This document shows, piece by piece, positions 1 to 7,809 of a DNA stretch of 18,873 nucleotides. Position 1 is the stretch's first letter, and the number at the start of each line of letters is the position of its first letter. A model generated the notes under the pieces. That model made no database searches. It saw only the letters and a program-made list of their open reading frames with translations, and was not told the DNA's origin. The translations under genes were made by a program, and so were the position numbers. The DNA is from DATDPY01 sp964395765 (GTDB lineage Bacteria > Bacteroidota > Bacteroidia > Cytophagales > Cyclobacteriaceae), in contig CAYNCU010000067.1 of the NCBI GenBank assembly GCA_964395765.1, forward strand, positions 1-18,873, read 5' to 3'.

Positions 1-701
1 ATTTCCTTCATGCCATATTTAAAACTGGCGTTATAATGAAGCGACTTATTCCATTGATAATCCTTTTGCAAAGGCTTATAATCCGGCACCCTGTCACTGA
101 CCCGGTACGTAATACCGGCGTTCAGGGTAACAATATTCACTCCCTTGTTCGGTTGTGTGAAAGCCGCCAGTGAAAAATGGGTAATGGAAAGTGCGGTGAT
201 CAGCCTGAAGCGGTCCGAAAGCTTGTAATGCAAGCCGAATCTTAACTGCATGGTCACCGGGCTTCCGACGGCAACATTCTGGTTATTGGTTTCCCGGTTA
301 TAGGGCTTGTCATGGAATCCGAAACCGGCCCCGATATGAAAACATCCTTCAATATATTTTGTCCGCCAGAGATAAAAATCCGAATAAGCGATCAACCCGA
401 CGGATTGACCCAGGATATTTGAACCATAATCAAAATAAGAAACAGCGAATCCCACATCCGGGTATTTAAAAACCTGCTCCCACACTTTATCACCATAGGT
501 ATTCTTGTTAAAATCAATTTCAAACCCCCGGGTCATGCCCTGTGCGAGGTGACCCATATAGCGATCGTGCTTGACCACAAATCCTTCTAACAGATTTGCC
601 CCGGTAGTAAAAGTATAAGGAGATCCCTGGGCTAAACTCTGCCCGCTTACCTTGATTAATAAGCTGAAAAGGATGATTATTGCGCCTAATGAATGTCTCA
701 A
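1..701 (-). CDS. PagL-like acyloxyacyl hydrolase / lipid A 3-O-deacylase family protein (3' end outside window)
   Basis: Reading leftward, an open frame of 233 codons runs off the left edge. It has no ATG near its 5' end; the best start is a TTG at 699-701, just inside an in-frame TAG. From there the protein opens with MRHSLGAIIILFSLLIKVSG, a convincing signal peptide. The body alternates aromatic and glycine-rich strands as in an outer-membrane beta-barrel. Near residue 175 it carries H-F-S followed by PNKGVN, which resembles the H-x-S active-site strand of the PagL/acyloxyacyl hydrolase family (PF09411); such enzymes remove an acyl chain from lipid A. Counting as in Pseudomonas PagL (His126, Ser128, Glu140), the acidic residue would fall on Asn189, so the catalytic acid may differ. 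A TAATTTTG box 27 bases upstream of the TTG supports the start. The family call rests on motif and fold pattern only; another small porin-like barrel is possible. Confidence 0.6.
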   Translation of the reverse strand, partial: MRHSLGAIIILFSLLIKVSGQSLAQGSPYTFTTGANLLEGFVVKHDRYMGHLAQGMTRGFEIDFNKNTYGDKVWEQVFKYPDVGFAVSYFDYGSNILGQSVGLIAYSDFYLWRTKYIEGCFHIGAGFGFHDKPYNRETNNQNVAVGSPVTMQLRFGLHYKLSDRFRLITALSITHFSLAAFTQPNKGVNIVTLNAGITYRVSDRVPDYKPLQKDYQWNKSLHYNASFKYGMKE

Positions 702-727
702 GAGTACAAGATGCTACTTACCACAGG

Positions 728-735
728 CAAAATTA
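728..735 (-). promoter_or_regulatory. Bacteroidetes-type -7 box for the PagL-like gene
   Basis: On the minus strand the octamer TAATTTTG matches the Bacteroidetes -7 consensus TAnnTTTG exactly. It would place transcription start near 722, about 20 bases before the TTG start at 701. I see no clear TTTG at the -33 position, so the match is one-sided. Confidence 0.4.
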
Positions 736-753
736 TATAATTTACAGCAAGGG

Positions 754-1446
754 ATGCAAAACGTCATAAAAAATGCCATTGTAACCGGTTCAAGCCGCGG
801 TATTGGCCTGGCCATCACAAAAACCCTGCTGGAAAAAGGTGTTCATGTGGCCGGATGGAGCCGGAGCGCAACGGACTTGATACATGAAAATTTCATAGAC
901 ATTTCTACGGATGTTTCCGACCCGGAATCCGTTGAAGCGGCTTATAACAAAACTTTCGACCACTTTAAAGGGACAACGGACGTGCTGATCAATAATGCGG
1001 GTATCGCTTACACGGGAGACTTCGAGTACCTTCCCCTTGAAAACTGGAAGTCCATGTTCAGAGTAAATGTTGATGGAATATTTTACTGCACCCGAAAGGT
1101 TATCCCGGTCATGAAGAAACAGGGCTACGGCCATATCGTGAACATTTCTTCCATCGCCGGATTAAACGGGGTAAAATCAATGGCCGGTTATTCTGCCACC
1201 AAACATGCCGTCCGTGGGATTTCCCATTCATTGTACATGGAACTCCGTGAATATGGCATTAAGGTTACCTGTATTTACCCGGGATCCGTGCAAACCCATA
1301 TTGCCGATAAGGACAAAGCGGTTCCGCTGGCCAATAATCCCATGTTGCCGGAAGATATTGCGGGCACTGTAATCCAGGTACTTTATACTTCGCCGAACTA
1401 CCTGACCGTTGACGTGGAGTTGCGGCCTTTAAAGCCCAGGGGATAA
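754..1446 (+). CDS. Short-chain dehydrogenase/reductase (classical SDR)
   Basis: A 230-residue NAD(P)-dependent oxidoreductase of the classical SDR family. It shows the cofactor motif TGSSRGIG at residues 11-18, NNAG at 80-83, the catalytic Ser in NISS near 131-133, the YSATK box (Tyr146, Lys150) and a PG motif after the last central strand. Its length is normal for the family. The frame stays open upstream to a TTG at 652, but that would add 34 residues with no SDR character, so the ATG at 754 directly before the first beta strand is preferred. The substrate cannot be read from sequence; close relatives are often annotated as 3-ketoacyl-ACP reductase-like. It ends 37 bases before gldA on the same strand and may be the first gene of that operon, although the gap is larger than those that follow. 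Confidence 0.9.
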   Translation: MQNVIKNAIVTGSSRGIGLAITKTLLEKGVHVAGWSRSATDLIHENFIDISTDVSDPESVEAAYNKTFDHFKGTTDVLINNAGIAYTGDFEYLPLENWKSMFRVNVDGIFYCTRKVIPVMKKQGYGHIVNISSIAGLNGVKSMAGYSATKHAVRGISHSLYMELREYGIKVTCIYPGSVQTHIADKDKAVPLANNPMLPEDIAGTVIQVLYTSPNYLTVDVELRPLKPRG

Positions 1447-1483
1447 TATACTGTAGAACCAGGAATATCGTTGATAATACTGT

Positions 1484-2419
1484 ATGTCGATTGTAATTAA
1501 AGACCTTACCAAGGTATTCGGACAGCAAGCAGCCGTAGATCATATTAATTTTTCTGTGAAGCCCGGTGAGATCATGGGTTTTCTCGGCCCGAATGGTGCC
1601 GGCAAATCCACTACGATGAAAATCGCATCCTGCTATCTTTCCCCCACCAGCGGTAATGTTGAAGTTGCGGGTTACAGCGTGCTTACCCAATCCATGGAAG
1701 TGCGGAGGAGAGTGGGCTACCTTCCCGAAAACAACCCGCTTTACCACGATATGTATATCAAGGAATACCTCGCGTTGATCGCAAGGATCCACAAAGTCAA
1801 TAATATCTCTTCCCGCATCCGGGAAATGATCGACCTCACCGGCCTCGGCAGGGAGCAGGGCAAACGCATCGGCCAGCTTTCGAAAGGATACCGCCAGCGC
1901 GTAGGTCTGGCACAAACGATGATCCACGATCCTGAAGTTCTGATCATGGATGAGCCTACTTCCGGCCTCGACCCCAACCAGATCGTTGAGATCCGCCAGC
2001 TGATCCGGAATATAAGCAAAGAGAAGACAGTCATATTATCGACCCACATTATGCAGGAAGTGCAGGCCTTGTGTGAACGCGTGGTCATCATTAACCGGGG
2101 AAAAATAATTTCCGACAGCACGATCAAGGACCTGGTGACTTCCCGGGAAGGGAAGAAACAAATCCGGATCGAATTCTCGGATGCTCCGGACATTTCCCTG
2201 TTCCGCCAGCTGCCCGGCCTGGAAAAAATCGAAGCGGAAGGAGAACATGTGATCCGGATGACATTTAAAAATGATATCGACGCCCGCGCCGATATTTTCA
2301 GGATCGCCTCGGAAAACAATCTGCCGGTCGTCGGCCTGACCCAGGAAGAACTGTCCATGGAAAAAATATTCAGGGAATTAACCAATACATCACAGGAAAA
2401 TGATCCAGGTACTGTATAA
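1484..2419 (+). CDS. gldA: Gliding-motility ABC transporter ATP-binding subunit GldA
   Basis: A 311-residue ABC ATPase. Visible motifs are Walker A GPNGAGKST (35-43), the Q-loop region near 75-85, signature LSKGY (132-136), Walker B with Asp156-Glu157, the D-loop SGLD and the switch His188. A C-terminal extension of about 90 residues follows the nucleotide-binding domain, as in GldA. GldA powers the GldFG membrane complex, which is needed for gliding in Flavobacterium; the transported substrate is not known. The assignment depends on its neighbours: the reading frame overlaps gldF by 20 bases, and gldG follows. In F. johnsoniae gldA lies apart from gldFG, so the compact gldAFG order here is a different arrangement. 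The remaining doubt is whether this lineage uses the transporter for motility. Confidence 0.88.
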   Translation: MSIVIKDLTKVFGQQAAVDHINFSVKPGEIMGFLGPNGAGKSTTMKIASCYLSPTSGNVEVAGYSVLTQSMEVRRRVGYLPENNPLYHDMYIKEYLALIARIHKVNNISSRIREMIDLTGLGREQGKRIGQLSKGYRQRVGLAQTMIHDPEVLIMDEPTSGLDPNQIVEIRQLIRNISKEKTVILSTHIMQEVQALCERVVIINRGKIISDSTIKDLVTSREGKKQIRIEFSDAPDISLFRQLPGLEKIEAEGEHVIRMTFKNDIDARADIFRIASENNLPVVGLTQEELSMEKIFRELTNTSQENDPGTV

Positions 2420-3128
2420 GGAGATTAATAATTTTTTCAATTCCCTCACGGCTTACATCGTGGTGGCAGTATTCCTTACTACCATAGGCCTTCTTATGTG
2501 GGTTTTCCCCGACACCAGCGTCCTTGCTTACGGCTTTGCTGATATGGAAACGCTATTCAGGATGGGCCCCTATGTATTCATGTTCCTGGTACCGGCCATC
2601 ACTATGCGCATGTTTTCAGAAGAAAAAAAATCGGGGACTATGGAAATTCTTTTTACCCGCCCCTTAAGCGACTACCAGATCATACTGGGAAAATATTTCG
2701 CCAGTGTCCTCATCGTTCTTTTTTCCCTCGTTCCGACGCTGTTATATTATTACTCAATCTACGTGTTGGGAAGCCCGCCCGGCAATATCGATACCGCCGG
2801 CGTGATCGGATCCTATATCGGCCTGGTGCTGCTGGGAGGCGTGTTTGCCTCCATCGGTCTGTTTTCATCAGCCTTGACAGAAAACCAGGTGGTTGCATTT
2901 ATCATTTCCGTATTCCTGTGTTTTATTTTTTACGACGGACTTCAATCCTTTTCTACCGTTAATGTGTGGAGCAAAATCGCCGGCCTCCTCCAGTACCTAA
3001 GTATCTCCTATTACTATAATGACCTGAGCCGCGGCCTGATCGATATCGGGAGCGTCGTTTATTTCCTCAGCGTGATCACCTTTATGCTCTTATTAACGAA
3101 ACTTATTACGGGAAGCAGAAAATGGTAG
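2400..3128 (+). CDS. gldF: Gliding-motility ABC transporter permease subunit GldF
   Basis: A 242-residue integral membrane protein of the ABC-2 permease type with about six hydrophobic segments (near residues 15-35, 55-75, 100-120, 135-160, 165-185 and 215-235). The conserved cytoplasmic stretch EEKKSGTMEILFTRPLSDYQ, between the second and third segments, is the characteristic ABC-2/NosY-GldF signature where the permease contacts the ATPase. The start ATG lies inside the end of gldA (20-base overlap) and the stop overlaps the gldG start by 7 bases, indicating translational coupling. It forms the membrane pore of the GldA-GldF-GldG complex in the inner membrane. Confidence 0.9.
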   Translation: MIQVLYKEINNFFNSLTAYIVVAVFLTTIGLLMWVFPDTSVLAYGFADMETLFRMGPYVFMFLVPAITMRMFSEEKKSGTMEILFTRPLSDYQIILGKYFASVLIVLFSLVPTLLYYYSIYVLGSPPGNIDTAGVIGSYIGLVLLGGVFASIGLFSSALTENQVVAFIISVFLCFIFYDGLQSFSTVNVWSKIAGLLQYLSISYYYNDLSRGLIDIGSVVYFLSVITFMLLLTKLITGSRKW

Positions 3129-4807
3129 ATCTGGGAAGCAAAAAACTGGGCGATTATTTAACGGTGGTGGCGGGCCTGCTGGTGCTCATCAACATTAACC
3201 TGGCCCTGACACGGGTTCATATCCAGTTCGACCTTACCCAGGATAAAAGGCATACCATATCCAGGCCTGTAAAAAACATGTTGAAGAATCTTGATGATGC
3301 CGTTTATATTGATGTTTACCTCGACGGCGACTTCCCTCCCGCTTTCGAAAGGCTTGCCAATGCCACCCGGGAAATGCTGCGGGAATTCAGAACCTATGCC
3401 GGCTCCAATATACAGTACGATTTCATTGATCCTGATAAAACCGGCGGACCGGCAGGGAAAAAAGATCTCGTAAGATACCTCGGCAACCTTGGCATTCAGC
3501 CCACCAACCTGGTCGACAACCAGAACGGCCAGAAAATTGAAAAACTGATATTTCCCGGTGCCGTAATTTCCTATGGCGGAAGGGAAGCCGGCGTCATGCT
3601 GCTGAAGGGGAATAAGGCCAGCACGCCGGAAGAAAGATTGAATCAATCCATCGAAGGAATGGAATATGAACTGGCAAGCGGGATATCCAAACTGGTGAAT
3701 GTCGACCGGAAAAGGATTGCCATGATCACCGGCAACGGCGAAATAGATTCCACTTCCACCGAATCCGCGATCGCCACGTTGAACGAATATTATGATGTAT
3801 TCAAGGTAAACCTTAATGCAAAAAAGGACCTTAGCGGGTACGACGCCATCATTGTCGACAAGCCGGAAATCACTTTCACCGATAAGGAAGTTTATAAAAT
3901 CGACCAGTACATCATGAACGGGGGAAAAGCATTTTTCCTGCTCGATGTCCTTCATGTGAACCCTGACAGTATCAGCAGTGAAGGGACCATCGGCTTTCCT
4001 TTAAATACCAATCTCGACGACATGCTTTTTAAATACGGGGTAAGGATCAATAAGGACCTCATCCTCGACCTCAACTCCGGGGCCTTCCCGGTGGTGACGG
4101 GGCACCTGGGCAACCAGCCACAGCTTCAACTGATGCAATGGCCGTTTTACCCCATTCTGAACCAGTTCGGGAACCACCCGATCGTAAGGAATATGGATGC
4201 TATCAGTTCCAAATATGTAAGTTCGATGGATACCATTGAAGTCCCGGGGATCAAAAAAACACCGCTGATCTTTTCGTCGCCATATACACGTATCGCCAGC
4301 ACCCCGGTGCAGGTTAGCCTGAACGATCTCCGCGACCAGATGAAACCGCAATATTTCAACCACGGCCCGGCCATGGTATCCTGCCTCCTGGAAGGCCGGT
4401 TTACCTCCGTCTTTAAAAACCGCTTCCTGCCGGAAGGTACCGACAAAAAAACATTTAAGGACCAAAGCCCTCCGACCAGGATCATCGTTTGCTCCGACGG
4501 CGACCTGATACGGAATGATACCGATCCGAAAACAGGCGAACCGTATGAACTGGGCTACGACCCTTACCTGAAGGCGAACTTTGCCAACCGCGATTTCCTG
4601 CTCAATGCCGTATCCTACCTGCTGGATGAGAACGGACTTATCCTTTCCAGGTCAAGGCAGATTATCATGCGGCCGCTGGATAAAATCAAGATCAGTAACG
4701 ATAAAACAAAATGGCAGGTCATTAACCTGCTGATCCCGGTAATTCTCGTGATCGTTTTCGGCATTATCCGGAACGCGATACGAAAACGTCAATATGCAGG
4801 AAAGTAA
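3122..4807 (+). CDS. gldG: Gliding-motility-associated ABC transporter substrate-binding protein GldG
   Basis: A 561-residue protein anchored at both ends: one membrane segment near residues 12-30 and another near 534-552, with a large extracytoplasmic domain between. The N-terminal part after the first segment (FDLTQDKRHTIS, then KNMLKNLDDAVYIDVYL) is the typical start of the GldG/ABC_transp_aux domain. A second alpha/beta section with ITGNGEID (near 202) and an IMNGGKAFFLLD stretch (near 274) resembles the GATase-like fold of this family. The length matches GldG. It follows gldF with a 7-base overlap and is followed after 3 bases by the DUF4340 gene. Confidence 0.9.
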   Translation: MVDLGSKKLGDYLTVVAGLLVLININLALTRVHIQFDLTQDKRHTISRPVKNMLKNLDDAVYIDVYLDGDFPPAFERLANATREMLREFRTYAGSNIQYDFIDPDKTGGPAGKKDLVRYLGNLGIQPTNLVDNQNGQKIEKLIFPGAVISYGGREAGVMLLKGNKASTPEERLNQSIEGMEYELASGISKLVNVDRKRIAMITGNGEIDSTSTESAIATLNEYYDVFKVNLNAKKDLSGYDAIIVDKPEITFTDKEVYKIDQYIMNGGKAFFLLDVLHVNPDSISSEGTIGFPLNTNLDDMLFKYGVRINKDLILDLNSGAFPVVTGHLGNQPQLQLMQWPFYPILNQFGNHPIVRNMDAISSKYVSSMDTIEVPGIKKTPLIFSSPYTRIASTPVQVSLNDLRDQMKPQYFNHGPAMVSCLLEGRFTSVFKNRFLPEGTDKKTFKDQSPPTRIIVCSDGDLIRNDTDPKTGEPYELGYDPYLKANFANRDFLLNAVSYLLDENGLILSRSRQIIMRPLDKIKISNDKTKWQVINLLIPVILVIVFGIIRNAIRKRQYAGK

Positions 4808-4810
4808 TTT

Positions 4811-5752
4811 ATGGATCAGAAAACGAAAAATATTGCCTTGATCATCGCCATCCTGGTTCTCACAGGAACCGCGGCATTGCTTTACTTTTCCGGCGGGCCT
4901 TCGCGGAAGGTAGATTTCGACGAGACGAAGTTTACCATCGCCGACACTTCCCGGATTCATAAAATTGTTATCAAAGGCAATTCCTTTACCAACACCTTAC
5001 AGGATTCCGCCGGGACATGGATGGTTAATCATAAATACCCGCTTGACCCATCCATGAAAAAGGTATTAATGGCCGTACTGAACCGGGTAAGGATTCACCG
5101 GAAAGCACCCAAAAATCTTAAAGACAGTATTGCCCGACACCTTGAAAAAAACGGGTATAGGGTCTCGATATATGATGCTAACGATCTCATGCAATCCTAC
5201 CTTGCAGGGGGAAATGATATTTCCGTATCCTATTTTATGGGGGATGACGGCGAGCCCTATGTGGTTCACCTGCCCGGTTACAACAGTTATGTTTCCGGCA
5301 TTTTTGAAGTCAGTGAAAATGACTGGCGTGACCGTTTTGTATTTTCAACCTCCTGGATGGGCATCAAAAAACTAGCGCTTGATTATACCGACGACAAGGA
5401 TAAAAGTTTTATCATCCGCTCAGGGGCGGGATTTCCAAATGTGGAAGGCATCAATAAGCCCGATACGTCAAGACTTATGCAGTATATCAACCTGTTCCAT
5501 ACTTTTGCCGTGGACCAGTACCTCGACAGCGGCAGGGTAGCGCGGTATGACAGCCTGTCCTTAACAAAACCGTGGGCCATTCTTACCGTGGACGCCATAA
5601 GTCTTTCGTCGCCATGCGTGGTGAAGTTTTTTCCGCGCTTGCCCGGCGACCGATTACTGGTCGGCCGGCTCAATGAAAACCAAATCGTGTTATTCTCGTA
5701 TGACAGGATTAAAGAAATTTTTAAAACCAAATCCTGGTTCGGTAAACCATAG
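4811..5752 (+). CDS. DUF4340-type membrane-anchored protein
   Basis: A 313-residue protein with one N-terminal membrane anchor (near residues 9-26) and an exported domain. The anchor is followed by FDETKFTIADTSRIHKIVIK and a GTWMVN segment; this 'differences in bond to lysine/valine, then W-x-V/I-N' layout is typical of DUF4340 proteins. These are regularly encoded directly after GldG-like ABC auxiliary genes. It starts 3 bases after gldG and ends 8 bases before the DUF2141 gene, so it is part of the gld operon. No enzymatic motif is seen. A role as a further extracytoplasmic partner of GldG is inferred from position only. Confidence 0.7.
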   Translation: MDQKTKNIALIIAILVLTGTAALLYFSGGPSRKVDFDETKFTIADTSRIHKIVIKGNSFTNTLQDSAGTWMVNHKYPLDPSMKKVLMAVLNRVRIHRKAPKNLKDSIARHLEKNGYRVSIYDANDLMQSYLAGGNDISVSYFMGDDGEPYVVHLPGYNSYVSGIFEVSENDWRDRFVFSTSWMGIKKLALDYTDDKDKSFIIRSGAGFPNVEGINKPDTSRLMQYINLFHTFAVDQYLDSGRVARYDSLSLTKPWAILTVDAISLSSPCVVKFFPRLPGDRLLVGRLNENQIVLFSYDRIKEIFKTKSWFGKP

Positions 5753-5760
5753 AATTTTTT

Positions 5761-6174
5761 ATGCTGCTTTATTTTTTAATCCCGGCTTTTTTGAGTCTGC
5801 CTATCCATCCTTCCGCTACCGGAACTATTATGGTGAAAATAGACGGAATTTCATCCGATGAAGGCACTTTGGTGATCGGTTTGTTCGACAACAAGGATGA
5901 TTTTAATATTTCACCCATAAAATATTTCAGGGAAGCTGCCCAGGGCCGCCGGTCCGTTGAAGTTGTGTTTCGCGGCATTCCCTACAATTTCTACGCGATC
6001 AGCGTTTACCAGGACCTGAATGATAACGGGAAACTGGATAAAAATTTCATCGGGATCCCTACGGAACCTTACGGATTTTCCAATAATCCCAGGATCGTAA
6101 CCGGGCCATCCTTTGAAAAATCCCTTTTTGAATTGAAGAAAGAGGAAATCTCAATGACCATAAACCTGCATTGA
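5761..6174 (+). CDS. DUF2141 secreted protein
   Basis: A 137-residue exported protein with a short signal peptide (residues 1 to about 20). The segment VYQDLNDNGKLDKNFIGIPT followed by EPYGFSNN (near 88-115) is the hallmark of DUF2141: a D-x-N-x-N-G-x-L-D acidic loop that looks like a calcium site, then a conserved GIP-x-EPYGFSN. Function is not established for the family. It begins 8 bases after the DUF4340 gene and closes the operon; a 307-base gap follows. Confidence 0.85.
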   Translation: MLLYFLIPAFLSLPIHPSATGTIMVKIDGISSDEGTLVIGLFDNKDDFNISPIKYFREAAQGRRSVEVVFRGIPYNFYAISVYQDLNDNGKLDKNFIGIPTEPYGFSNNPRIVTGPSFEKSLFELKKEEISMTINLH

Positions 6175-6481
6175 TAAAATATCCGGATTTACTCACCATC
6201 AAGTTGGTACTTGAATAGTACTCACAGTAAATTGCCGGTGCCGCATTTATAAAAAATCATCCAACCCTTTACTTCGAGAGGAAATTTATTAACTTTAAAA
6301 TCTGATCAGCATTAAAAAAACAAAGGCTTTGAGAATAATATCACGGCACCCTTCGTTTATTATTTGGTTCAAATAATGTCGCTATCGGAATAATTGATAA
6401 TATTTGAAGTGGATTTTACAATTTAAAATAATAGATTACTAACAGTTATCGTTAACAAATTCTCAACTAACTCAGGGGGTT
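6175..6481 (+). other. Intergenic region after the gld operon
   Basis: An A/T-rich gap of 307 bases with no coding frame that I trust. It contains the perfect palindrome at 6359-6377, described separately, and several near matches to TAnnTTTG (for example AATATTTG near 6400) without a matching -33 box. No clear terminator follows the DUF2141 stop. Confidence 0.5.
6359..6377. promoter_or_regulatory. Perfect 8-bp palindrome, possible operator
   Basis: ATTATTTG, three bases GTT, then CAAATAAT form a perfect inverted repeat about 105 bases upstream of the PKD lipoprotein start. Its A/T content and symmetry suit a dimeric regulator site better than a terminator, since no T-run follows. Regulatory function is inferred. 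Confidence 0.35.
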
Positions 6482-7354
6482 ATGAAGTACTGGAACTCAA
6501 TTTTCTACCTCATTTTTGCGGGATTATTCTTCATGGCAGGATGCTCAAAAGACAAACCGCAAACCAAGGCCGACTTTACTGCCAGCTCCGACAGTGCGAA
6601 TGTATTTGACACCGTCTATTTTACCAACAAATCCCAGAATGCCAATAATTATGTCTGGTATTTCGGCGATGGCAATAGCAGTATTTCCGTCGAACAAAAT
6701 CCTTCCCATGTCTATACAACCAAAGGCAGCTATACGGTCTCACTGAAAGCGATCGGATCAGGCAATAGCGACTCCACCTCACAGACCATCATTATACTTC
6801 CCTATAAAGGAAGCGTGATTACCGAAGGCCAGGGGATTCCGGAAATAAAGATCGGCGATACCTGGGCGGATGTTAAAACTACGCTCCCCCCGACTACAAC
6901 CGATACGGCGTATGCCTCCTATTTTTATGCCGATCAGAATCTTTATGCCAATTGGGTATATTATGACAGTAGAGGAATTGGTGTGGGCTTTGTATCGAAA
7001 ACCGCAACACTGGATAAAGCGGATCCCGCTTTTATTGTAACGGTTTACATGCCCAATTATATCGGCACCACTACAAAAGGAATCACCCTCGGAACCGGTA
7101 CCCTGACAAAGGTGAAGGCTATCTATGGTAACCCGGAATCTACCGATACCAGCGATCCGAGTTTCACAGGTTACAGTTATTCGAGCCAGGGAATTGACTT
7201 CTATACGTATAACCCGAACTCTCCCGAGATCGTGAACCAGATGTTTGTCTATTCCGCCAGCGGATCGGGAAGGATCAGCGTCATCAACCCCGGGGGAAGT
7301 GATCAGTTGCATAGAATCTATGAACCTGTTCTACCGAAGGGCCACAAAAAATAA
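6482..7354 (+). CDS. PKD-domain lipoprotein with a duplicated C-terminal module
   Basis: A 290-residue surface or periplasmic lipoprotein. A signal peptide ends in the lipobox MAGC with lipidated Cys21. Residues about 28-105 form a PKD domain: FTNKSQNANNYVWYFGDGNS, then HVYTTKGSYTVSLKA. The rest (about 118-260) has no family I recognise. It appears to hold two related halves, each opening with I-x-LG/IG, then VK, a T/P-rich loop, D-T, and an aromatic Y-x-Y/GI strand pattern (about 121-190 and 198-258). This layout recalls the 'LG-x-s-x-x-x-VK-x-x-x-G-x-P' repeats found in some small bacterial surface lipoproteins. It is followed by a convergent gap and belongs to no visible operon. Adhesive or carbohydrate-binding use is the usual inference for PKD domains, not shown here. 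Confidence 0.85.
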   Translation: MKYWNSIFYLIFAGLFFMAGCSKDKPQTKADFTASSDSANVFDTVYFTNKSQNANNYVWYFGDGNSSISVEQNPSHVYTTKGSYTVSLKAIGSGNSDSTSQTIIILPYKGSVITEGQGIPEIKIGDTWADVKTTLPPTTTDTAYASYFYADQNLYANWVYYDSRGIGVGFVSKTATLDKADPAFIVTVYMPNYIGTTTKGITLGTGTLTKVKAIYGNPESTDTSDPSFTGYSYSSQGIDFYTYNPNSPEIVNQMFVYSASGSGRISVINPGGSDQLHRIYEPVLPKGHKK

Positions 7355-7391
7355 TTTGCTGCGGCACTGAATCCATGAGTCGGAAATTTTA

Positions 7392-7503
7392 GTTATCAAT
7401 AGCGGTCTGACGATTTATAGTTCGTTGTCCTAACTTGAATTTTAACCGGCTAAATCGACTTTTTGATGAACGGGAGCCCGTTCCTAATCGTCCGACCACT
7501 TCA
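7392..7503. repeat. 112-base element with inverted ends, copy 1
   Basis: The left end GTTATCAATAGCGGTC plus TGACG and the right end CGTCCGACCACTTCA recur at 7646 and 7744. Within the copy the ends are inverted to each other (GGTCTGACGATT against AATCGTCCGACC). The interior is unlike that of copy 2 and contains its own hairpin at 7468-7483 (GAACGG, GAGC, CCGTTC). Confidence 0.6.
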
Positions 7504-7569
7504 GTATTCCGGCCGTTCTTGTACGCATTATTTATAAAAGTGTGAAATTGACTATGGGTTATTTTTTCA

Positions 7570-7589
7570 CCCCGGTTTGAAAACCGGGG
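7570..7589. repeat. GC hairpin with TGAA loop
   Basis: CCCCGGTT, loop TGAA, AACCGGGG: a perfect 8-bp stem. The same hairpin type with the same tetraloop occurs at 17267-17288. No T-run follows on either strand, so it does not look like a standard intrinsic terminator. Confidence 0.65.
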
Positions 7590-7645
7590 CATTCGCGATG
7601 TTTGATTTACGATTTGAAAGAATGGTCGCCGGTTGACAAGATTCC

Positions 7646-7758
7646 GTTATCAATAGCGGTCAGACGGTCAGGAGTTTCTGACACATTCATTGAGTATTCC
7701 TATGTTATAACGATTATTTTCTTAAATAGAATTCGTTTCTATCCGTCAGACCACTTCA
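7646..7758. repeat. 113-base element with inverted ends, copy 2
   Basis: It shares 20 of 21 bases at the left end and 14 of 15 at the right end with the copy at 7392. Its interior differs but also holds small inverted repeats (ATAGAA, then TTCTAT near 7730). The terminal stem is GGTCAGACGG against CCGTCAGACC, with one central mismatch. Confidence 0.6.
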
Positions 7759-7782
7759 TGATTTGCATCCATCGCATCGAGC

Positions 7783-7809
7783 CTTTAGCTTCCGGCTTCG
7801 AGCTAAAAG
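7783..7809 (-). terminator. Hairpin abutting the polyprenyl synthase stop codon
   Basis: On the minus strand CTTTTAGCT and AGCTAAAG flank a 10-base loop directly after the TAA at 7810-7812. There is no T-run, so it may be a weak terminator or a 3' stabiliser. Confidence 0.35.

Larger units (their letters stand above)
7355..7809. other. Convergent intergenic region with hairpin and two related 112-base elements
   Basis: A gap of 455 bases between the converging lipoprotein and polyprenyl synthase genes. No credible gene is seen. It holds the paired elements at 7392-7503 and 7646-7758, a strong GC hairpin at 7570-7589, and a small hairpin next to the stop codon of the polyprenyl synthase at 7783-7809. 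Confidence 0.7.

Noticed and set aside
652..753. Upstream TTG start of the SDR gene
   Set aside because: It would add 34 residues without SDR character and overlap the start of the divergent gene; the ATG at 754 begins right before the first Rossmann strand.
7392..7758. Integron attC sites
   Set aside because: The ends lack the GTTRRRY / RYYYAAC core signatures, and no integrase or cassette genes are present.
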